DNA of 54,560 bases from an uncultured Alphaproteobacteria bacterium (GTDB lineage Bacteria > Pseudomonadota > Alphaproteobacteria > Bin95): NCBI GenBank assembly GCA_938083135.1, contig CALLKY010000008.1, forward strand, positions 1 through 54,560, given 5' to 3'. Shown piece by piece: positions 18,311 through 28,025 of the stretch. The notes below the pieces were generated by a model, which saw only the letters and a program-made list of their open reading frames with translations, was not told the origin of the DNA and made no database searches. Position 1 is the stretch's first letter; every line of letters starts with the position of its first letter. Made by a program: the position numbers and the translations under genes.

Positions 18311-19516
18311 ATGTTTGCGCCCCTTAAAGGCCGTAAAGTCATTGACTTAACCCAAGTCTTGGCTGGCCCTTACTGTTCCTATCAGCTCGGCCTTTTAGGC
18401 GCGGATGTCATTAAGGTCGAGCCACAGGACGGCGGTGACTGGGCGCGCATCGGGGGTCCGGACGCAGCATTGTCTGACGTGGGCCTTGCGTCTGGCTTCC
18501 TCACCCAGAACGCCGGCAAGCGCTCCATCGCCATTGATTTGAAACAGCCAGAGGGCGTGGCCCTTGTGCTGGATATGATCGGCCAAGCGGATGTGTTCCT
18601 GGAGAACTTCCGCCCTGGCACCGCTGCTCGGCTCGGCCTTGATGTGGCGACCGTACAAGCCCGCAATCCCAGCATCGTCTACGCATCGCTGTCCGCTTAT
18701 GGCCAGGATGGGCCGATGGGTGGCAGGCCAGCTTATGATCATGTGATCCAGGCTGTATCCGGGATCATGCAGCTGACGGGGGACCCGGAGACGCTGCCAA
18801 ACAAAGTCGGCGCACCCTATGTGGACTATGCGACCGGCATGAATGGCGCATTCGCCGTGTTGTCTGCGTTGATGGAGAAAGATCGCACAGGCAAAGGCCA
18901 GCGGGTTGATGTGGCAATGTTGGATTCAGCATTGCTGCTCATGGCATCGCATATGACGGGTGCGGCCACATCCGGGAACATTCCCCAGGCCAGCGGCAAT
19001 GAAGCCTTTAGCGGCAGCCCAACGTCTGGCGTATTCAAAACCAAGGATGGCGACCTGGCCCTTGCCGCTAATAATGAGCGCCAATACCCCCGCCTGCTTC
19101 AAGCCATTGGCCGTGAGGACCTAGCGACAGACCCGCGCTTTGCCGACCGCGGCGCCAAACAAGCCAACGCCTCCGCACTCCGTCAGGTTCTGGCCGAAGC
19201 ATTTCTGACGGACACTGCGGACGCATGGGAAGAAAAACTATCCGCGGCAGATGTCCCCGCAGGCCGCGTTCGTGATATCGGCGAGGCCATGAATTCTGCA
19301 CAAGTCCAGCAACGCGGATTAATGCAGGAATATGAAATCGCAGGCACCGACCGGAAAACCCAAGCCCCGACATTGGGATTCAAAGCCAACGGGTCCATGC
19401 CCGCCGCAAAATCCCCCGCCCCTCGCCTTGGAGCGGATGCGGACAGTGTGTTGAAGGATTTTGGTATGCGGGACGCCGCGATCGCCGCCCTCCGCACCAG
19501 TGGCATTGTGCTTTAG
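18311..19516 (+). CDS. CaiB/BaiF (family III) CoA-transferase
   Basis: A 401-residue family-III CoA-transferase. The opening LKGRKVIDLTQVLAGPYCSY and GADVIKVEPQDGGDWAR are the family signature, and YVDYATGMNGAF carries the expected catalytic aspartate region. Members move CoA between organic acids (formate/oxalate, carnitine, aromatic acids), and the substrate here cannot be named. It starts 56 bases after greA on the same strand and is followed by 109 bases before the sensor kinase, so it may be in either unit or alone. Confidence 0.88.
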   Translation: MFAPLKGRKVIDLTQVLAGPYCSYQLGLLGADVIKVEPQDGGDWARIGGPDAALSDVGLASGFLTQNAGKRSIAIDLKQPEGVALVLDMIGQADVFLENFRPGTAARLGLDVATVQARNPSIVYASLSAYGQDGPMGGRPAYDHVIQAVSGIMQLTGDPETLPNKVGAPYVDYATGMNGAFAVLSALMEKDRTGKGQRVDVAMLDSALLLMASHMTGAATSGNIPQASGNEAFSGSPTSGVFKTKDGDLALAANNERQYPRLLQAIGREDLATDPRFADRGAKQANASALRQVLAEAFLTDTADAWEEKLSAADVPAGRVRDIGEAMNSAQVQQRGLMQEYEIAGTDRKTQAPTLGFKANGSMPAAKSPAPRLGADADSVLKDFGMRDAAIAALRTSGIVL

Positions 19517-19625
19517 GGAATACGAAAATTAGACACTGCCCGCTGAATTAAGCCGTCTTTAGGACCAACAAGCGGACACTCCTAACCGGGGCGCGCACAA
19601 CGCGCAGGCCCGCTGGAGTTTTCAG

Positions 19626-21752
19626 GTGTTTGAGCGCTGGTTTATCGCCGGGTCTGATAGGGCATGGATCATAGAATCCTGCCTTGAGTATAGCCACGAC
19701 CTGAAGCTGGTTGGCCTCTCCGTCTTGATAGCAATTCTCGCCTCACTTACAGCATTCCATTCTGTTGGCAGCCTTGTTAGCGCGCCAACACGCACTGTCA
19801 GAATGATCCGCCTGCTTGTGGGTGCAACAGCCATGGGTGCGGGCATTTGGGCCATGCACTTCACTGGCATGCTGGCACTGGACATCCCGCAAACGGTCCT
19901 CTTTGAACCTGTATTGACCGTCACATCCATATTGATCGCGATTCTCGCAAGCGCCGGCGCTTTCCTCATCGCGGCGTCCGCACGGCAGAACATCGGCGCG
20001 ATGCTGAGTGGCGGACTGGTGCTTGGGGCCGGTATCGGCGGCATGCATTATGTCGGCATGGCGGCAATGCGGCTGGAAGCTGTCGTCAAATATGATCCGC
20101 TGCTGTTCCTGGCCTCAGTTCTGGTCGCCGTCGGCCTCTCAACAACCGCACTCTGGCTGCTCCTACAGGACCGTGATGGCCAGAAATCATCCTCACGCAC
20201 ATCATCAGGCTTGAAGCGCATTGGTAGTGCGATTGTGATGGGGATGTCCATTTCCGCCATGCATTTTACGGGTATGAGCGCGACTTACTTCGTCACAGCG
20301 CTCAATCCGTCCGCGCCCGTCGAAGGCCTCGATGGGGGCGTGATGGTAATGGCGATCTTGGGCGGCGCAATCCTGCTGACAATACTAGCCCTTGCAGCAA
20401 ACGCCATCAATCTATCGGCGTTGATGCGTGAGGCTGAGACCGCGACCAAGGCGAAGTCTGAATTCCTAGCCTCCATGAGCCATGAATTGCGCACCCCCAT
20501 GAACGGCGTGTTGGGATTGACAGCACAACTGGCGCGCACAGACCTCACGCGGGAACAGTTACAGATGGTGCATACCATCCGTGATTCCGGCCAGACACTG
20601 CTGAACCTGCTGAACGATATTCTGGACCTGTCCAAGGTGGAGGCGGGCCATATCGCACTGGAAGAAACTGATTTCTCCCTTTCCGAGCTGGTCCAGTCGA
20701 CAGAAGCGCTCTGGGGGCCAAACGCAGCGGAAAAGGGCCTGAAATTCAGTGTTTGTGCTGATACCGGAAATATCGATCATCTCAGCGGTGACAGCATTCG
20801 CCTGCGCCAAGTGCTGAATAATCTGATCGGCAACGCTATCAAGTTCACGAGCGAAGGCAGTGTTGCTGTCAAAATATCCGCAGCAATTCGGCCAATGGAC
20901 GGGCGCATCACCGTCCGTGCTGAAATTCAGGACACCGGCATCGGCATTTCAGCTGAGAACCAGCGGAGCCTGTTCCAACGCTTCACCCAGGCGGACGCAT
21001 CCATCACCCGGAAATACGGCGGCACAGGCCTTGGACTCGCGATCTGCCAGAACTTGGTCGCGCTGTTCGGTGGTGCCATCGGCGTTGAAAGCACGGATGG
21101 TCAGGGGTCCAAATTCTGGTTCACCGTGATCACAGACCCTTGCAAGGCTGGTACTACGAAGGCGGCGTCTCACAGTGCAATCCAACTGCCCACAGCCATG
21201 CTGCAGAACCGGCAGCTCCGCATCCTTGTGGCAGAGGATAATGTGACCAACCAGAAGGTCATTGAGTACATGCTGGAACCTTTCGACGCCGAGATTGAAA
21301 TTGTCGGCAATGGCAGGCTCGCGGTTGAGGCTGTCAGCCGCAGTGCCTACGACATGGTGCTGATGGACGTACAAATGCCGGAAATGGATGGCGTTACCGC
21401 CACCCGCCATATCCGCATGCTAGATGGCCCGGGCGCCGACACGCCGATCATCGCCCTAACTGCCAATGCCATGATCGGCGACAGGGAAGCCTACTTGAAG
21501 GCTGGCATGTCGGACTATGTGCCAAAACCTTTGGACCAGCATGTACTGCTGCGCACCATCGCCCGCGCCGCCAGTGTACCGGACCCGATCAGCCATATTC
21601 CAGAAGCTGCACCGCCCCCGCCGAAACCAGAAGCGACCGTTGAAGCCGAAAAAAGCGCCCTCGAAGCACTGGTTGCTGATCTCGATGCCTTCATGACGCC
21701 TGCTCCAGCAGACATTCCAGCTCCACCTGCCACCAGCAAGAAATCGGCCTAA
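19626..21752 (+). CDS. Hybrid sensor histidine kinase with MHYT membrane sensor
   Basis: A 708-residue protein starting at GTG with GGAG upstream. The N-terminal half is an MHYT sensor: about seven membrane helices with three motifs, AMHFTGM, GMHYVGM and AMHFTGM, that in this family are predicted to bind copper and sense oxygen, CO or NO. Next come the HisKA dimer domain with phospho-acceptor His286 ([12 protein letters not shown]), the ATPase domain ([25 protein letters not shown]) and a C-terminal receiver with phospho-acceptor Asp581 ([12 protein letters not shown]). The tail after residue 650 is proline- and alanine-rich. No separate response regulator or output domain is adjacent. Its end overlaps the convergent lysA by four bases. 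Confidence 0.92.
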   Translation: MFERWFIAGSDRAWIIESCLEYSHDLKLVGLSVLIAILASLTAFHSVGSLVSAPTRTVRMIRLLVGATAMGAGIWAMHFTGMLALDIPQTVLFEPVLTVTSILIAILASAGAFLIAASARQNIGAMLSGGLVLGAGIGGMHYVGMAAMRLEAVVKYDPLLFLASVLVAVGLSTTALWLLLQDRDGQKSSSRTSSGLKRIGSAIVMGMSISAMHFTGMSATYFVTALNPSAPVEGLDGGVMVMAILGGAILLTILALAANAINLSALMREAETATKAKSEFLASMSHELRTPMNGVLGLTAQLARTDLTREQLQMVHTIRDSGQTLLNLLNDILDLSKVEAGHIALEETDFSLSELVQSTEALWGPNAAEKGLKFSVCADTGNIDHLSGDSIRLRQVLNNLIGNAIKFTSEGSVAVKISAAIRPMDGRITVRAEIQDTGIGISAENQRSLFQRFTQADASITRKYGGTGLGLAICQNLVALFGGAIGVESTDGQGSKFWFTVITDPCKAGTTKAASHSAIQLPTAMLQNRQLRILVAEDNVTNQKVIEYMLEPFDAEIEIVGNGRLAVEAVSRSAYDMVLMDVQMPEMDGVTATRHIRMLDGPGADTPIIALTANAMIGDREAYLKAGMSDYVPKPLDQHVLLRTIARAASVPDPISHIPEAAPPPPKPEATVEAEKSALEALVADLDAFMTPAPADIPAPPATSKKSA

Positions 21753-23041
21753 ATCCAGTCTGGCGCTGATTGTTCGCGGATCAGGTCCTGGTATGTGCGC
21801 GGTTTGCGAGCGAAGTCCCAGTTCTGGCCTTGAACGACAGCCTCTGGCGTGCGCGGGCGGCCATTATATTCGCTTGCCATGACAGCGCCGTACGCGCCCG
21901 CCGCAAGGAAGGCGACCCGGTCACCAGCGGCCAAGGGCGGCATCATGCGGTTGTCGGCGAACTTATCGGTCGATTCGCAAATCGGGCCAACAATGTCAGC
22001 CGCCGTCCATTCCGCATCAGCATCCGGCAATCTCAGTGGCACGACCTCATGCCACGCTTTGTAAAGTGCCGGACGGATTAGATCATTCATGGCGGCGTCC
22101 AGGATGATGACACGGTGATCACCGGCCATCTTTTCGCCAATCACATTGGCGATCAGCACACCAGCCGGGCCAACAAGTCTGCGGCCTGGCTCCAGCATCA
22201 CTTCGCAATCAATATCCGCGACCGCAACGCGGATAGTATCGGCATAAGCTTGGATCGAGGGTGGTGTTTCATCCTTGTAGCGAATGCCAAGCCCGCCGCC
22301 GACATCAAACCGGCGGAGTGTGACGCCATCTGCAGCCAAGCGGTCCCAAAGCGCGCGGAGCTTGGCGCAGGCAGCTGCAGAATGGGCAACGTCCCCGATC
22401 TGGGAGCCAATATGCATGGCGATGCCCATGGGCTTCAGGCCCGGTGCCTGGGCAGCCTCCTGGTACAGGCGCTCAGCATCGCCGTAATTAACGCCAAACT
22501 TATCGGTCGCCCGCCCGGTGGAGATTGCATCCAGCGTGCCGGCATCCACATCCGGGTTCACCCGAAGCGCGATCGGCGCCTGGACGCCCTTGGAGACCGC
22601 AACCTGATTCAACCGCTCCAATTCCGCCTCAGATTCCACATTGATCTGCATAACGGCGGCGTCGAGGGCGTCTGCCAATTCCTGGTTGGTTTTACCAACG
22701 CCAGAGAACACGATTTTATCTGCGGACGCACCTGCAGACAGCGCCAATGCCAGTTCACCCCCGGATACGACATCCACCCCGGCGCCCTTCGCCAGCAGCG
22801 TCTTCAACACCCCGACGCTGTCATTGGCCTTCAATGCATAGCAAATGCGTGTCGGCTGGCCTGCAAAGGCGTCCGCGAAGTCCTGGTAGGCTTCCGCGAT
22901 GGCATTCAGCGCGTAGGCGTATACGGGGCCGTTGGCGGCGTCCGCGATGGCATCCAATGGTGTGGCGTCTGCGTGCAGGCGTCCATCGCGATAGGCGAAG
23001 GCGGGCGCAATGCCGGCGAGGGTCGCTTCAAGATCAGTCAT
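21749..23041 (-). CDS. lysA: Diaminopimelate decarboxylase
   Basis: A 430-residue PLP enzyme of the alanine-racemase fold that converts meso-diaminopimelate to lysine. The PLP lysine lies in ICYALKAND, the phosphate-binding glycine loop in [12 protein letters not shown], the family segment [11 protein letters not shown] and the active-site stretch [12 protein letters not shown] near residue 340. It is the last gene of a minus-strand set argH-lptM-lysA with ten bases between lptM and lysA. This arrangement is common in alphaproteobacteria. Confidence 0.95.
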   Translation of the reverse strand: MTDLEATLAGIAPAFAYRDGRLHADATPLDAIADAANGPVYAYALNAIAEAYQDFADAFAGQPTRICYALKANDSVGVLKTLLAKGAGVDVVSGGELALALSAGASADKIVFSGVGKTNQELADALDAAVMQINVESEAELERLNQVAVSKGVQAPIALRVNPDVDAGTLDAISTGRATDKFGVNYGDAERLYQEAAQAPGLKPMGIAMHIGSQIGDVAHSAAACAKLRALWDRLAADGVTLRRFDVGGGLGIRYKDETPPSIQAYADTIRVAVADIDCEVMLEPGRRLVGPAGVLIANVIGEKMAGDHRVIILDAAMNDLIRPALYKAWHEVVPLRLPDADAEWTAADIVGPICESTDKFADNRMMPPLAAGDRVAFLAAGAYGAVMASEYNGRPRTPEAVVQGQNWDFARKPRTYQDLIREQSAPDWI

Positions 23042-23051
23042 GGGCTTCGCC

Positions 23052-23330
23052 TTAACGGGTCGGGTATGTGCGCGGATATACAGGCTTCACGCCTTCCCGC
23101 TGCTCTAGATCGCCTTTCTTACCGCAAGCAGAAAGGGCAAGTGCGGCGGCGAGGAGGCATACCGTAACTGCTGGCACCCCCCTCACCCTGCCCTCTCCCC
23201 CCGGTGGGGGGCGAGGGTTCCAAAAAAAACTGAGGGTGCTTTCGTGAGGGTCTCCTCGCCCCCCAACGGGGGGAGAGGGATCAGGGTGAGGGGGGAGGCC
23301 CGCAGTCATCCGTAACCGGCCGCCCATCAC
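23052..23330 (-). CDS. lptM: Small LptM/YifL-like lipoprotein with in-frame repeat
   Basis: The C-terminal 41 residues are a typical LptM-like lipoprotein: hydrophobic signal, lipobox LSAC, then [17 protein letters not shown]. This family helps assemble the LPS transporter LptD. The frame is open from ATG 23330, which overlaps the argH stop, but residues 11-52 are encoded by a palindromic repeat (23177-23295) and are proline- and glycine-rich. If that start is used, the signal peptide carries a large insert. A GTG at 23177, exactly at the repeat edge, would give a normal short lipoprotein. I list the full open frame; the true start is undecided. Confidence 0.65.
   Translation of the reverse strand: MMGGRLRMTAGLPPHPDPSPPVGGRGDPHESTLSFFWNPRPPPGGEGRVRGVPAVTVCLLAAALALSACGKKGDLEQREGVKPVYPRTYPTR
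23177..23295. repeat. Long GC-rich palindromic repeat
   Basis: Two arms of about 41 bases (23177-23217 and 23254-23295) are inverted repeats with only an indel and one mismatch, enclosing a 36-base loop with a run of eight A. Each arm is itself a near hairpin (CCCCCC...GGGGGG). This resembles dispersed palindromic elements of the CCCTCACCCTG type seen between genes in many proteobacteria. Only one copy is in the window. It interrupts the signal-peptide region of the lptM gene in frame. Confidence 0.85.
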
Positions 23331-24748
23331 GCCGCCTCCAACCGCGCCCGCGCCGCTTTCACTGCTGCACGCACGTTATCAGGGGCCGCACCGCCAAAGC
23401 TGGTACGGGACGCTGCTGAGTTTTCTACCTTCAGCACCTCATACACGCTGGCGTCGATACCGGCATGGACGCTTTGCATGACATCCAGCGGCAAATCCTC
23501 CAGCCCGCAGCCGCGCGCCTCTGCCTCAGAGACCAGTGAGCCGGATACATGGTGTGCTTCGCGGAATGGCAGGCCCTGGTTCTGCACCAGCCAGTCGGCC
23601 AGATCGGTTGCCGTGGTGAACCCCAACTTGGCAGCGGCGAGCATGCCTTCCCGGTTCGGCTGCATATCCCGCGCCATGCCAGACATGGCGGCAATGGCCA
23701 GCATCAAGGAATCAACAGCCAGAAAGACCGGTTCTTTATCTTCCTGCATGTCCTTGGAATAGGTCAGCGGCAGGCCTTTCATCATCATCAGCAAGCTGGT
23801 GAAAGAGCCCGCGATCCGGCCAATTTTGGCGCGGACAAGCTCTGCCGCGTCTGGATTGCGCTTTTGCGGCATGATTGAGGAGCCAGTGGTGAACGCGTCC
23901 GTCAGGCGGATGAACCGGAACTGCGCGCTCATCCACAGCACAATCTCATCCGCTAGCCGGGAGAGATGCATGGCGTTGATAGACGCCGCACCCAGAAACT
24001 CCAGCGCGAAATCCCGCGCCGATACCGCATCCAACGAGTTCGCCATTGGTCGATCAAACCCGAGCGCCTTCGCGGTCATATCCCGATCCACAGGATAAGG
24101 TGTGCCAGCCAGAGCGGCCGCACCCAGGGGCGATTCGTTCAACCGTTTGCGGCAATCCTCGAACCGGCCCCGATCACGGGCGATCATTTCTACGTAAGCC
24201 AGCAGATGATGGCCAAAGGTGATCGGCTGCGCGTTCTGCAGGTGCGTGAAGCCTGGCATAACCATATCGGCACCCGCCTCCGCCTGATCGATTAGAGCGG
24301 CTTCCAGGTCCTTCAATGCGGCCAACACCGTATCAATTTCATCCCGGAGCCAAAGCCGGAAATCGGTCGCGACCTGGTCATTGCGCGAACGGCCTGTATG
24401 CAAGCGTCCAGCGGCCCCGCCGATGATCTCAGACAGCCTGGCCTCCACATTCATATGAATGTCTTCAAGGGCATCTTTGAATGCAAAACTGCCAGCCGCG
24501 ATTTCCTGGCGCACTTGCTCCAGCCCACGCGTAATTTCCGTAGCGTCAGCCTCTGAAACGATGCCTTGTTTCGCCAGCATCGCCACATGGGCTTTGGAGC
24601 CAGCAATGTCTTGCGCATACATTCTTTGGTCGAAATGAATGGACACATTGATTGCGGCCATTATATCCGAAGCACCACCTTTGAAGCGTCCGCCCCACAT
24701 TGTGTTTGCTGCGGGACCGCCATTCGAACCGTCATTGGAGCCGGACAT
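23327..24748 (-). CDS. argH: Argininosuccinate lyase
   Basis: A 473-residue enzyme of the fumarase/aspartase superfamily that splits argininosuccinate to arginine and fumarate. Seen: [10 protein letters not shown] at the N-terminus, [37 protein letters not shown]-type segment and the catalytic signature [12 protein letters not shown]. The start at 24748 has AAGGA seven bases upstream; the frame is open to 24988, but that part is unrelated to the family. The ATG shares a CATG with the divergent tlpA start, so the two initiation sites overlap. Upstream of lptM and lysA. Confidence 0.95.
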   Translation of the reverse strand: MSGSNDGSNGGPAANTMWGGRFKGGASDIMAAINVSIHFDQRMYAQDIAGSKAHVAMLAKQGIVSEADATEITRGLEQVRQEIAAGSFAFKDALEDIHMNVEARLSEIIGGAAGRLHTGRSRNDQVATDFRLWLRDEIDTVLAALKDLEAALIDQAEAGADMVMPGFTHLQNAQPITFGHHLLAYVEMIARDRGRFEDCRKRLNESPLGAAALAGTPYPVDRDMTAKALGFDRPMANSLDAVSARDFALEFLGAASINAMHLSRLADEIVLWMSAQFRFIRLTDAFTTGSSIMPQKRNPDAAELVRAKIGRIAGSFTSLLMMMKGLPLTYSKDMQEDKEPVFLAVDSLMLAIAAMSGMARDMQPNREGMLAAAKLGFTTATDLADWLVQNQGLPFREAHHVSGSLVSEAEARGCGLEDLPLDVMQSVHAGIDASVYEVLKVENSAASRTSFGGAAPDNVRAAVKAARARLEAA

Positions 24749-25304
24749 GCGCCGATCCTTATCTGCCATTATTCTTGCCGCCGCCTTATGGAACATCCTG
24801 CCAGCCGCGTCCATGGCGGCAGATATCCCAAGACCGCCTTCAGACGCTTTTGTGATGGCTGAAGTCACCGCGATCGCGCCAGACACACCCTTCGCATTGC
24901 CGGACGGTACCCCAGCCACGCTCGCGGACTGGCGCGGTAAGGTGGTGGTCCTGAATTTCTGGGCGACATGGTGCGCACCTTGCGTCAAGGAGCTACCGTC
25001 GCTCGACAGGCTGGCGGCGGCACTTCCGGCGGATTCCCACGCCGTATTGGTCGTTTCAACAGATCGTGGCGGCCCAAAGAAAGTCCCGCCGTTCCTGAAA
25101 AAACTAAAGACCGAAAATCTAGCCCCCTATCTGGACGCCAAAAGCGCCCTTGGCCGCGCATTCGGCATGCGCGGACTGCCAACAACCTACATCATCGGCA
25201 AGGACGGCAACGTCGTGGCGAAACTTGAAGGTGCTGCCGAATGGGATAGCCCGGAAATCATAGAATGGCTGAAAGCGCTGACTGACTGGCAAAAGGCGTC
25301 CTGA
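24747..25304 (+). CDS. tlpA: TlpA-like periplasmic thiol-disulfide oxidoreductase
   Basis: A 185-residue thioredoxin-fold protein with a signal peptide (residues 1-22, ASMA-A) and the active site [14 protein letters not shown] near residue 80; the cis-proline loop is [12 protein letters not shown]. It is likely periplasmic and reducing, as for TlpA/ResA proteins acting in cytochrome c or CuA maturation. The start at 24747 has TGGAG six bases upstream; the longer open frame lies inside argH. The tlpA-argH divergent pair is frequent in alphaproteobacteria. Confidence 0.88.
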   Translation: MRRSLSAIILAAALWNILPAASMAADIPRPPSDAFVMAEVTAIAPDTPFALPDGTPATLADWRGKVVVLNFWATWCAPCVKELPSLDRLAAALPADSHAVLVVSTDRGGPKKVPPFLKKLKTENLAPYLDAKSALGRAFGMRGLPTTYIIGKDGNVVAKLEGAAEWDSPEIIEWLKALTDWQKAS

Positions 25305-25319
25305 CCAACCACCCCCGGC

Positions 25320-25562
25320 CTAGTCCTCCGCATTCTCCAGCGAAAACTCGCCGTCCTTGATCCGGGCGGGCAAGTCTTCGAATAGGCTGGCGGTGAGTTC
25401 TTCGCCACGGTCCGCGACCAGGTCCGTGATCGCCAGATAGATCATCACTTCGCACAGTAGGTCGGCCTCGACGCCGTTTTCGCAGGCCTTGTCCCACGCC
25501 TCCAAGAACTGATCGAGGGCGAACTTCTTCTGCTGCTCTTCGCTTAGACGGCTTTCAGCCAT
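25320..25562 (-). CDS. Small acidic conserved-looking hypothetical protein
   Basis: An 80-residue acidic, mostly helical protein (SEEQQKKFALDQFLEAWDKA, VMIYLAITDLVADRGEE) with no signal peptide, membrane segment or motif I recognise. It lies nine bases downstream of the hotdog-fold gene on the same strand, so the two are probably cotranscribed. Its codon use resembles its neighbours, and the frame fills the gap neatly, which supports it being real. Confidence 0.6.
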   Translation of the reverse strand: MAESRLSEEQQKKFALDQFLEAWDKACENGVEADLLCEVMIYLAITDLVADRGEELTASLFEDLPARIKDGEFSLENAED

Positions 25563-25571
25563 GGTGCGGGG

Positions 25572-26450
25572 CTATCCCTTGTTGCGGAATTGAGAGCGAT
25601 TGGCGATGCGGCCATCATCTTTGACCGCGATGATCTCAAGCGCATTGTCCTGCTGGCGCGTCATCATCGTGATCGCGTCATCCCAGAACACGGGGCGCAG
25701 CAAGCGGACCTCGCCTTCAAACTGCTCTGCGGGGGCGGCCAGTTTTGCTGCTTCCAGGTGCCAGTTGATCATCTGATTGCCTGCCGTAATCGGCGCGCGG
25801 AACCCGAAGGTTTTTGCATAGGCCGGGTCCGTGTGGATCAAATTACGGGTGGCACCGCAATATCCAACCACATTCTCCGGCGTGCAGGTTTTGGATTTGA
25901 GGTCCTGCCATCCTTCTGCCGCCAAATCCGCCATGCGCTCGGCTGTTGTGGGCTGTGGGCCAGATTTCTTGGGCGGTGCTGCCGTGTTCCGCTCCGGGTC
26001 CGCCATCAGCGCGATTGGGGAGACGATCAGGGCGAGATCGCCATTTTCCAACCGAAATTCAAACCGCGCATGCATCAGCCATCCACGCGGATGGTCTTCA
26101 ATCTGCGTAAACTGGCCAGACATGGCGACCGGTGTATCCACATGGATCGGCAGGATCCGTTCGACCTGCTGGACCGTATGAACATAGCCCCGCTCCGGAT
26201 GATGATCGAACAGCGCCGAGCCAATAATGCTGATCGGGCGGCGCGCCAAAAGGCCTGGATCGACCTCATCGCCATAAAGGGCGGGGTCAATATCGCAGAA
26301 ATCCAGCATGTCATTCTGGAATTGGCGGCTAATCACCAAAGTCTCGTCCTGGAAATCGGCACCGGCTTCCACTTTTGGATACACGGCTTCGCCGCCGGCG
26401 ATCGCCTGCACGATGAAGTTTGGATCATAAAGGTCTTGCTTTGCGGGCAT
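25572..26450 (-). CDS. MaoC-like double-hotdog protein
   Basis: A 292-residue protein with two likely hotdog halves. The second half contains NLIHTDPAYAKTFGFRAPIT, close to the hydratase 2 / MaoC motif in which an Asp and a His act on enoyl-CoA. The first half includes ISIIGSALFDHHPERGYVHT. Such proteins hydrate or dehydrate acyl-CoA thioesters, or act as thioesterases. The substrate is unknown. No SD was checked beyond the AAAGGAC before the ATG. Head of a two-gene unit with the small acidic protein. Confidence 0.72.
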   Translation of the reverse strand: MPAKQDLYDPNFIVQAIAGGEAVYPKVEAGADFQDETLVISRQFQNDMLDFCDIDPALYGDEVDPGLLARRPISIIGSALFDHHPERGYVHTVQQVERILPIHVDTPVAMSGQFTQIEDHPRGWLMHARFEFRLENGDLALIVSPIALMADPERNTAAPPKKSGPQPTTAERMADLAAEGWQDLKSKTCTPENVVGYCGATRNLIHTDPAYAKTFGFRAPITAGNQMINWHLEAAKLAAPAEQFEGEVRLLRPVFWDDAITMMTRQQDNALEIIAVKDDGRIANRSQFRNKG

Positions 26451-26513
26451 GGTCTTCGGGTCCTTTTGTAGAAAGCGGATCGGGTGTGAACGTCTGGCGC
26501 CAGCGCTGATCCG

Positions 26514-27176
26514 TCAAGCAGACGTGGGATGCAACAGCGGCGCATATCCGCCACGAAGCGCTGCAAGGGACGTTGGCGGCGTTAATGTCGTGACAGTGCC
26601 CCTAGCCCGGCGGACTGGCTTGCCGTAGCCCGTGTGTGTCCAAGGCAGCAGCCTGTCACCCAGCACCAAGGCAGGCGCATCTGTATCCGGCATTCGGATG
26701 AAGGCGCCGTCGGGCAGGTCTTCCAGCTTGGCCTGGAGGGTTTGCATGGCCCTCGCTCCCGGAACCGCCCGTTCTGCGTGGAGTCGCTTATCGACATCTG
26801 GGGCTGAGGGTCTGGAGACCCCGGCACCGGTGCTCATCGCATCCATCCAGGCGTTATAAGCCTGCCTGCGGCATTCGGCGCAGGGGCGGTGACCGGCAGC
26901 CAATGCCACAGCTTCGTCTAGGAAAAATAGCTCTGTCCAGCGGTTTGGCGTCATCAGTTGTCGGTGGCGGCCTTTGAACTGAAGTGCGCAGATGATCCAG
27001 TTCTTATGCCGCCAAAGCGCCGGATTCAGCCGTTTATCCGGGCTATGCAGAACGCCGCGATTGCCCGTAAACAGGCCGCGCGCAGGCACGGCTTCGATTC
27101 GGCCATCCGGCGTCATGCGGTTTTGCAATGGCGATGGACGGGGATTAGGAAGATTCTTAGCCTCTAACGACGCCAA
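26514..27176 (-). CDS. Conserved hypothetical protein with CxxC motif
   Basis: A 220-residue soluble protein with the segments ARGLFTGNRGVLHSPDKRL, FKGRHRQLMTPNRWTELFFL and AAGHRPCAECRRQAYNAW. The PCAECRR cluster could hold a metal with other cysteines or histidines. I recognise it as a widespread hypothetical family but know no function. The C-terminal part (LPDGAFIRMPDTDAPALVLG, then RARGTVTTLTPP) is beta-rich. The first ATG is used; ATG 27116 is an alternative. It is divergent from the rplU promoter. Confidence 0.65.
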   Translation of the reverse strand: MASLEAKNLPNPRPSPLQNRMTPDGRIEAVPARGLFTGNRGVLHSPDKRLNPALWRHKNWIICALQFKGRHRQLMTPNRWTELFFLDEAVALAAGHRPCAECRRQAYNAWMDAMSTGAGVSRPSAPDVDKRLHAERAVPGARAMQTLQAKLEDLPDGAFIRMPDTDAPALVLGDRLLPWTHTGYGKPVRRARGTVTTLTPPTSLAALRGGYAPLLHPTSA

Positions 27177-27180
27177 AGCG

Positions 27181-27208
27181 TTGACCTTTCTGGCGGGATC
27201 GCTATAAC
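27181..27208 (+). promoter_or_regulatory. Sigma-70 promoter for rplU-rpmA
   Basis: TTGACC (27181-27186), a 16-base spacer and TATAAC (27203-27208) form a strong sigma-70 promoter 106 bases upstream of rplU, leaving a 5' leader of about 100 bases. That leader could host an autoregulatory L21 site, but I saw no clear structure. Confidence 0.72.
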
Positions 27209-27314
27209 TCCCGCTTCTCGCGACAACCCAGCAGATTTGCCGGGCCTGTGGCGTTGCATAGTTTCCTAGCTGTCGGACGGCGCTAAACCGCCCTCAGCCA
27301 ATGAGAGAAAACCG

Positions 27315-27626
27315 ATGTTTGCAGTGATCCGCACCGGCGGCAAGCAATATCGCGTCGCGGAAAATGACGTGATCAAGATCGAAAAGCTGGCAGGCGAGCC
27401 AGGCGACGCCGTTTCCTTTGGCGAAGTGCTGATGATTGGCGGCGAAGGCGACGCCAAGATCGGTGCGCCTTTGGTAGAGGGTGCCACCGTCCAGGCCGAA
27501 GTGGTCGAGCAGATGCGTAATAAGAAGGTGATTATCTTCAAAAAGCGCCGTCGTCAGAACTCTCGCCGCAAAAATGGCCATCGCCAGCACCAGAGCATCG
27601 TTCGCATCACTGGCATTTCTGCCTAA
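27315..27626 (+). CDS. rplU: Ribosomal protein L21
   Basis: A 103-residue bL21 of the large ribosomal subunit, starting [20 protein letters not shown], with the C-terminal basic tail [16 protein letters not shown] that contacts 23S rRNA. GAGAGA precedes the ATG. It is followed by rpmA after 18 bases, the universal L21-L27 pair. Confidence 0.97.
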   Translation: MFAVIRTGGKQYRVAENDVIKIEKLAGEPGDAVSFGEVLMIGGEGDAKIGAPLVEGATVQAEVVEQMRNKKVIIFKKRRRQNSRRKNGHRQHQSIVRITGISA

Positions 27627-27644
27627 ACACCGAGGTAAAGACCT

Positions 27645-27932
27645 ATGGCTCATAAAAAAGCAGGCGGCAGTTCACGTAACGGTCGCGATTCAGCTGGTCG
27701 GCGCCTTGGCGTCAAAAAGTTCGGTGGCGAAAATGTCATTCCGGGCAATGTGCTCGTGCGTCAGCGCGGCACGAAATTCCATCCGGGTGAAAACGTCGGC
27801 ATGGGCAAGGACCACACATTGTTCGCGCTCGTCGAAGGCAATGTAGAGTTCGCGCACAAAGCACGCGGCCGCACATATGTGCAGGTTGCGCCGCCGGCGA
27901 ACGAAGACGACGGAGCCGTCGCAGCCGAATAG
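27645..27932 (+). CDS. rpmA: Ribosomal protein L27
   Basis: A 95-residue bL27, which reaches the peptidyl-transferase centre. It begins [20 protein letters not shown], the standard N-terminus without a Firmicutes-type cleaved extension, and continues [25 protein letters not shown] is well placed before the ATG. Cotranscribed with rplU, and 93 bases before obgE. Confidence 0.97.
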   Translation: MAHKKAGGSSRNGRDSAGRRLGVKKFGGENVIPGNVLVRQRGTKFHPGENVGMGKDHTLFALVEGNVEFAHKARGRTYVQVAPPANEDDGAVAAE

Positions 27933-28025
27933 GCGCTGCAGACGACGCTCCGACGCGGGCGTCAAGTCGGTTCAGTCAGGATCGCCGGACGCTCTTGGGC
28001 AGTTCAGCGGGACAGGGTTTGACCG

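Noticed and set aside
22115-23167. A 350-residue plus-strand frame opposite lysA
   Set aside because: It is the mirror of the lysA reading frame; the sequence is histidine/arginine/isoleucine-rich shadow without motifs.
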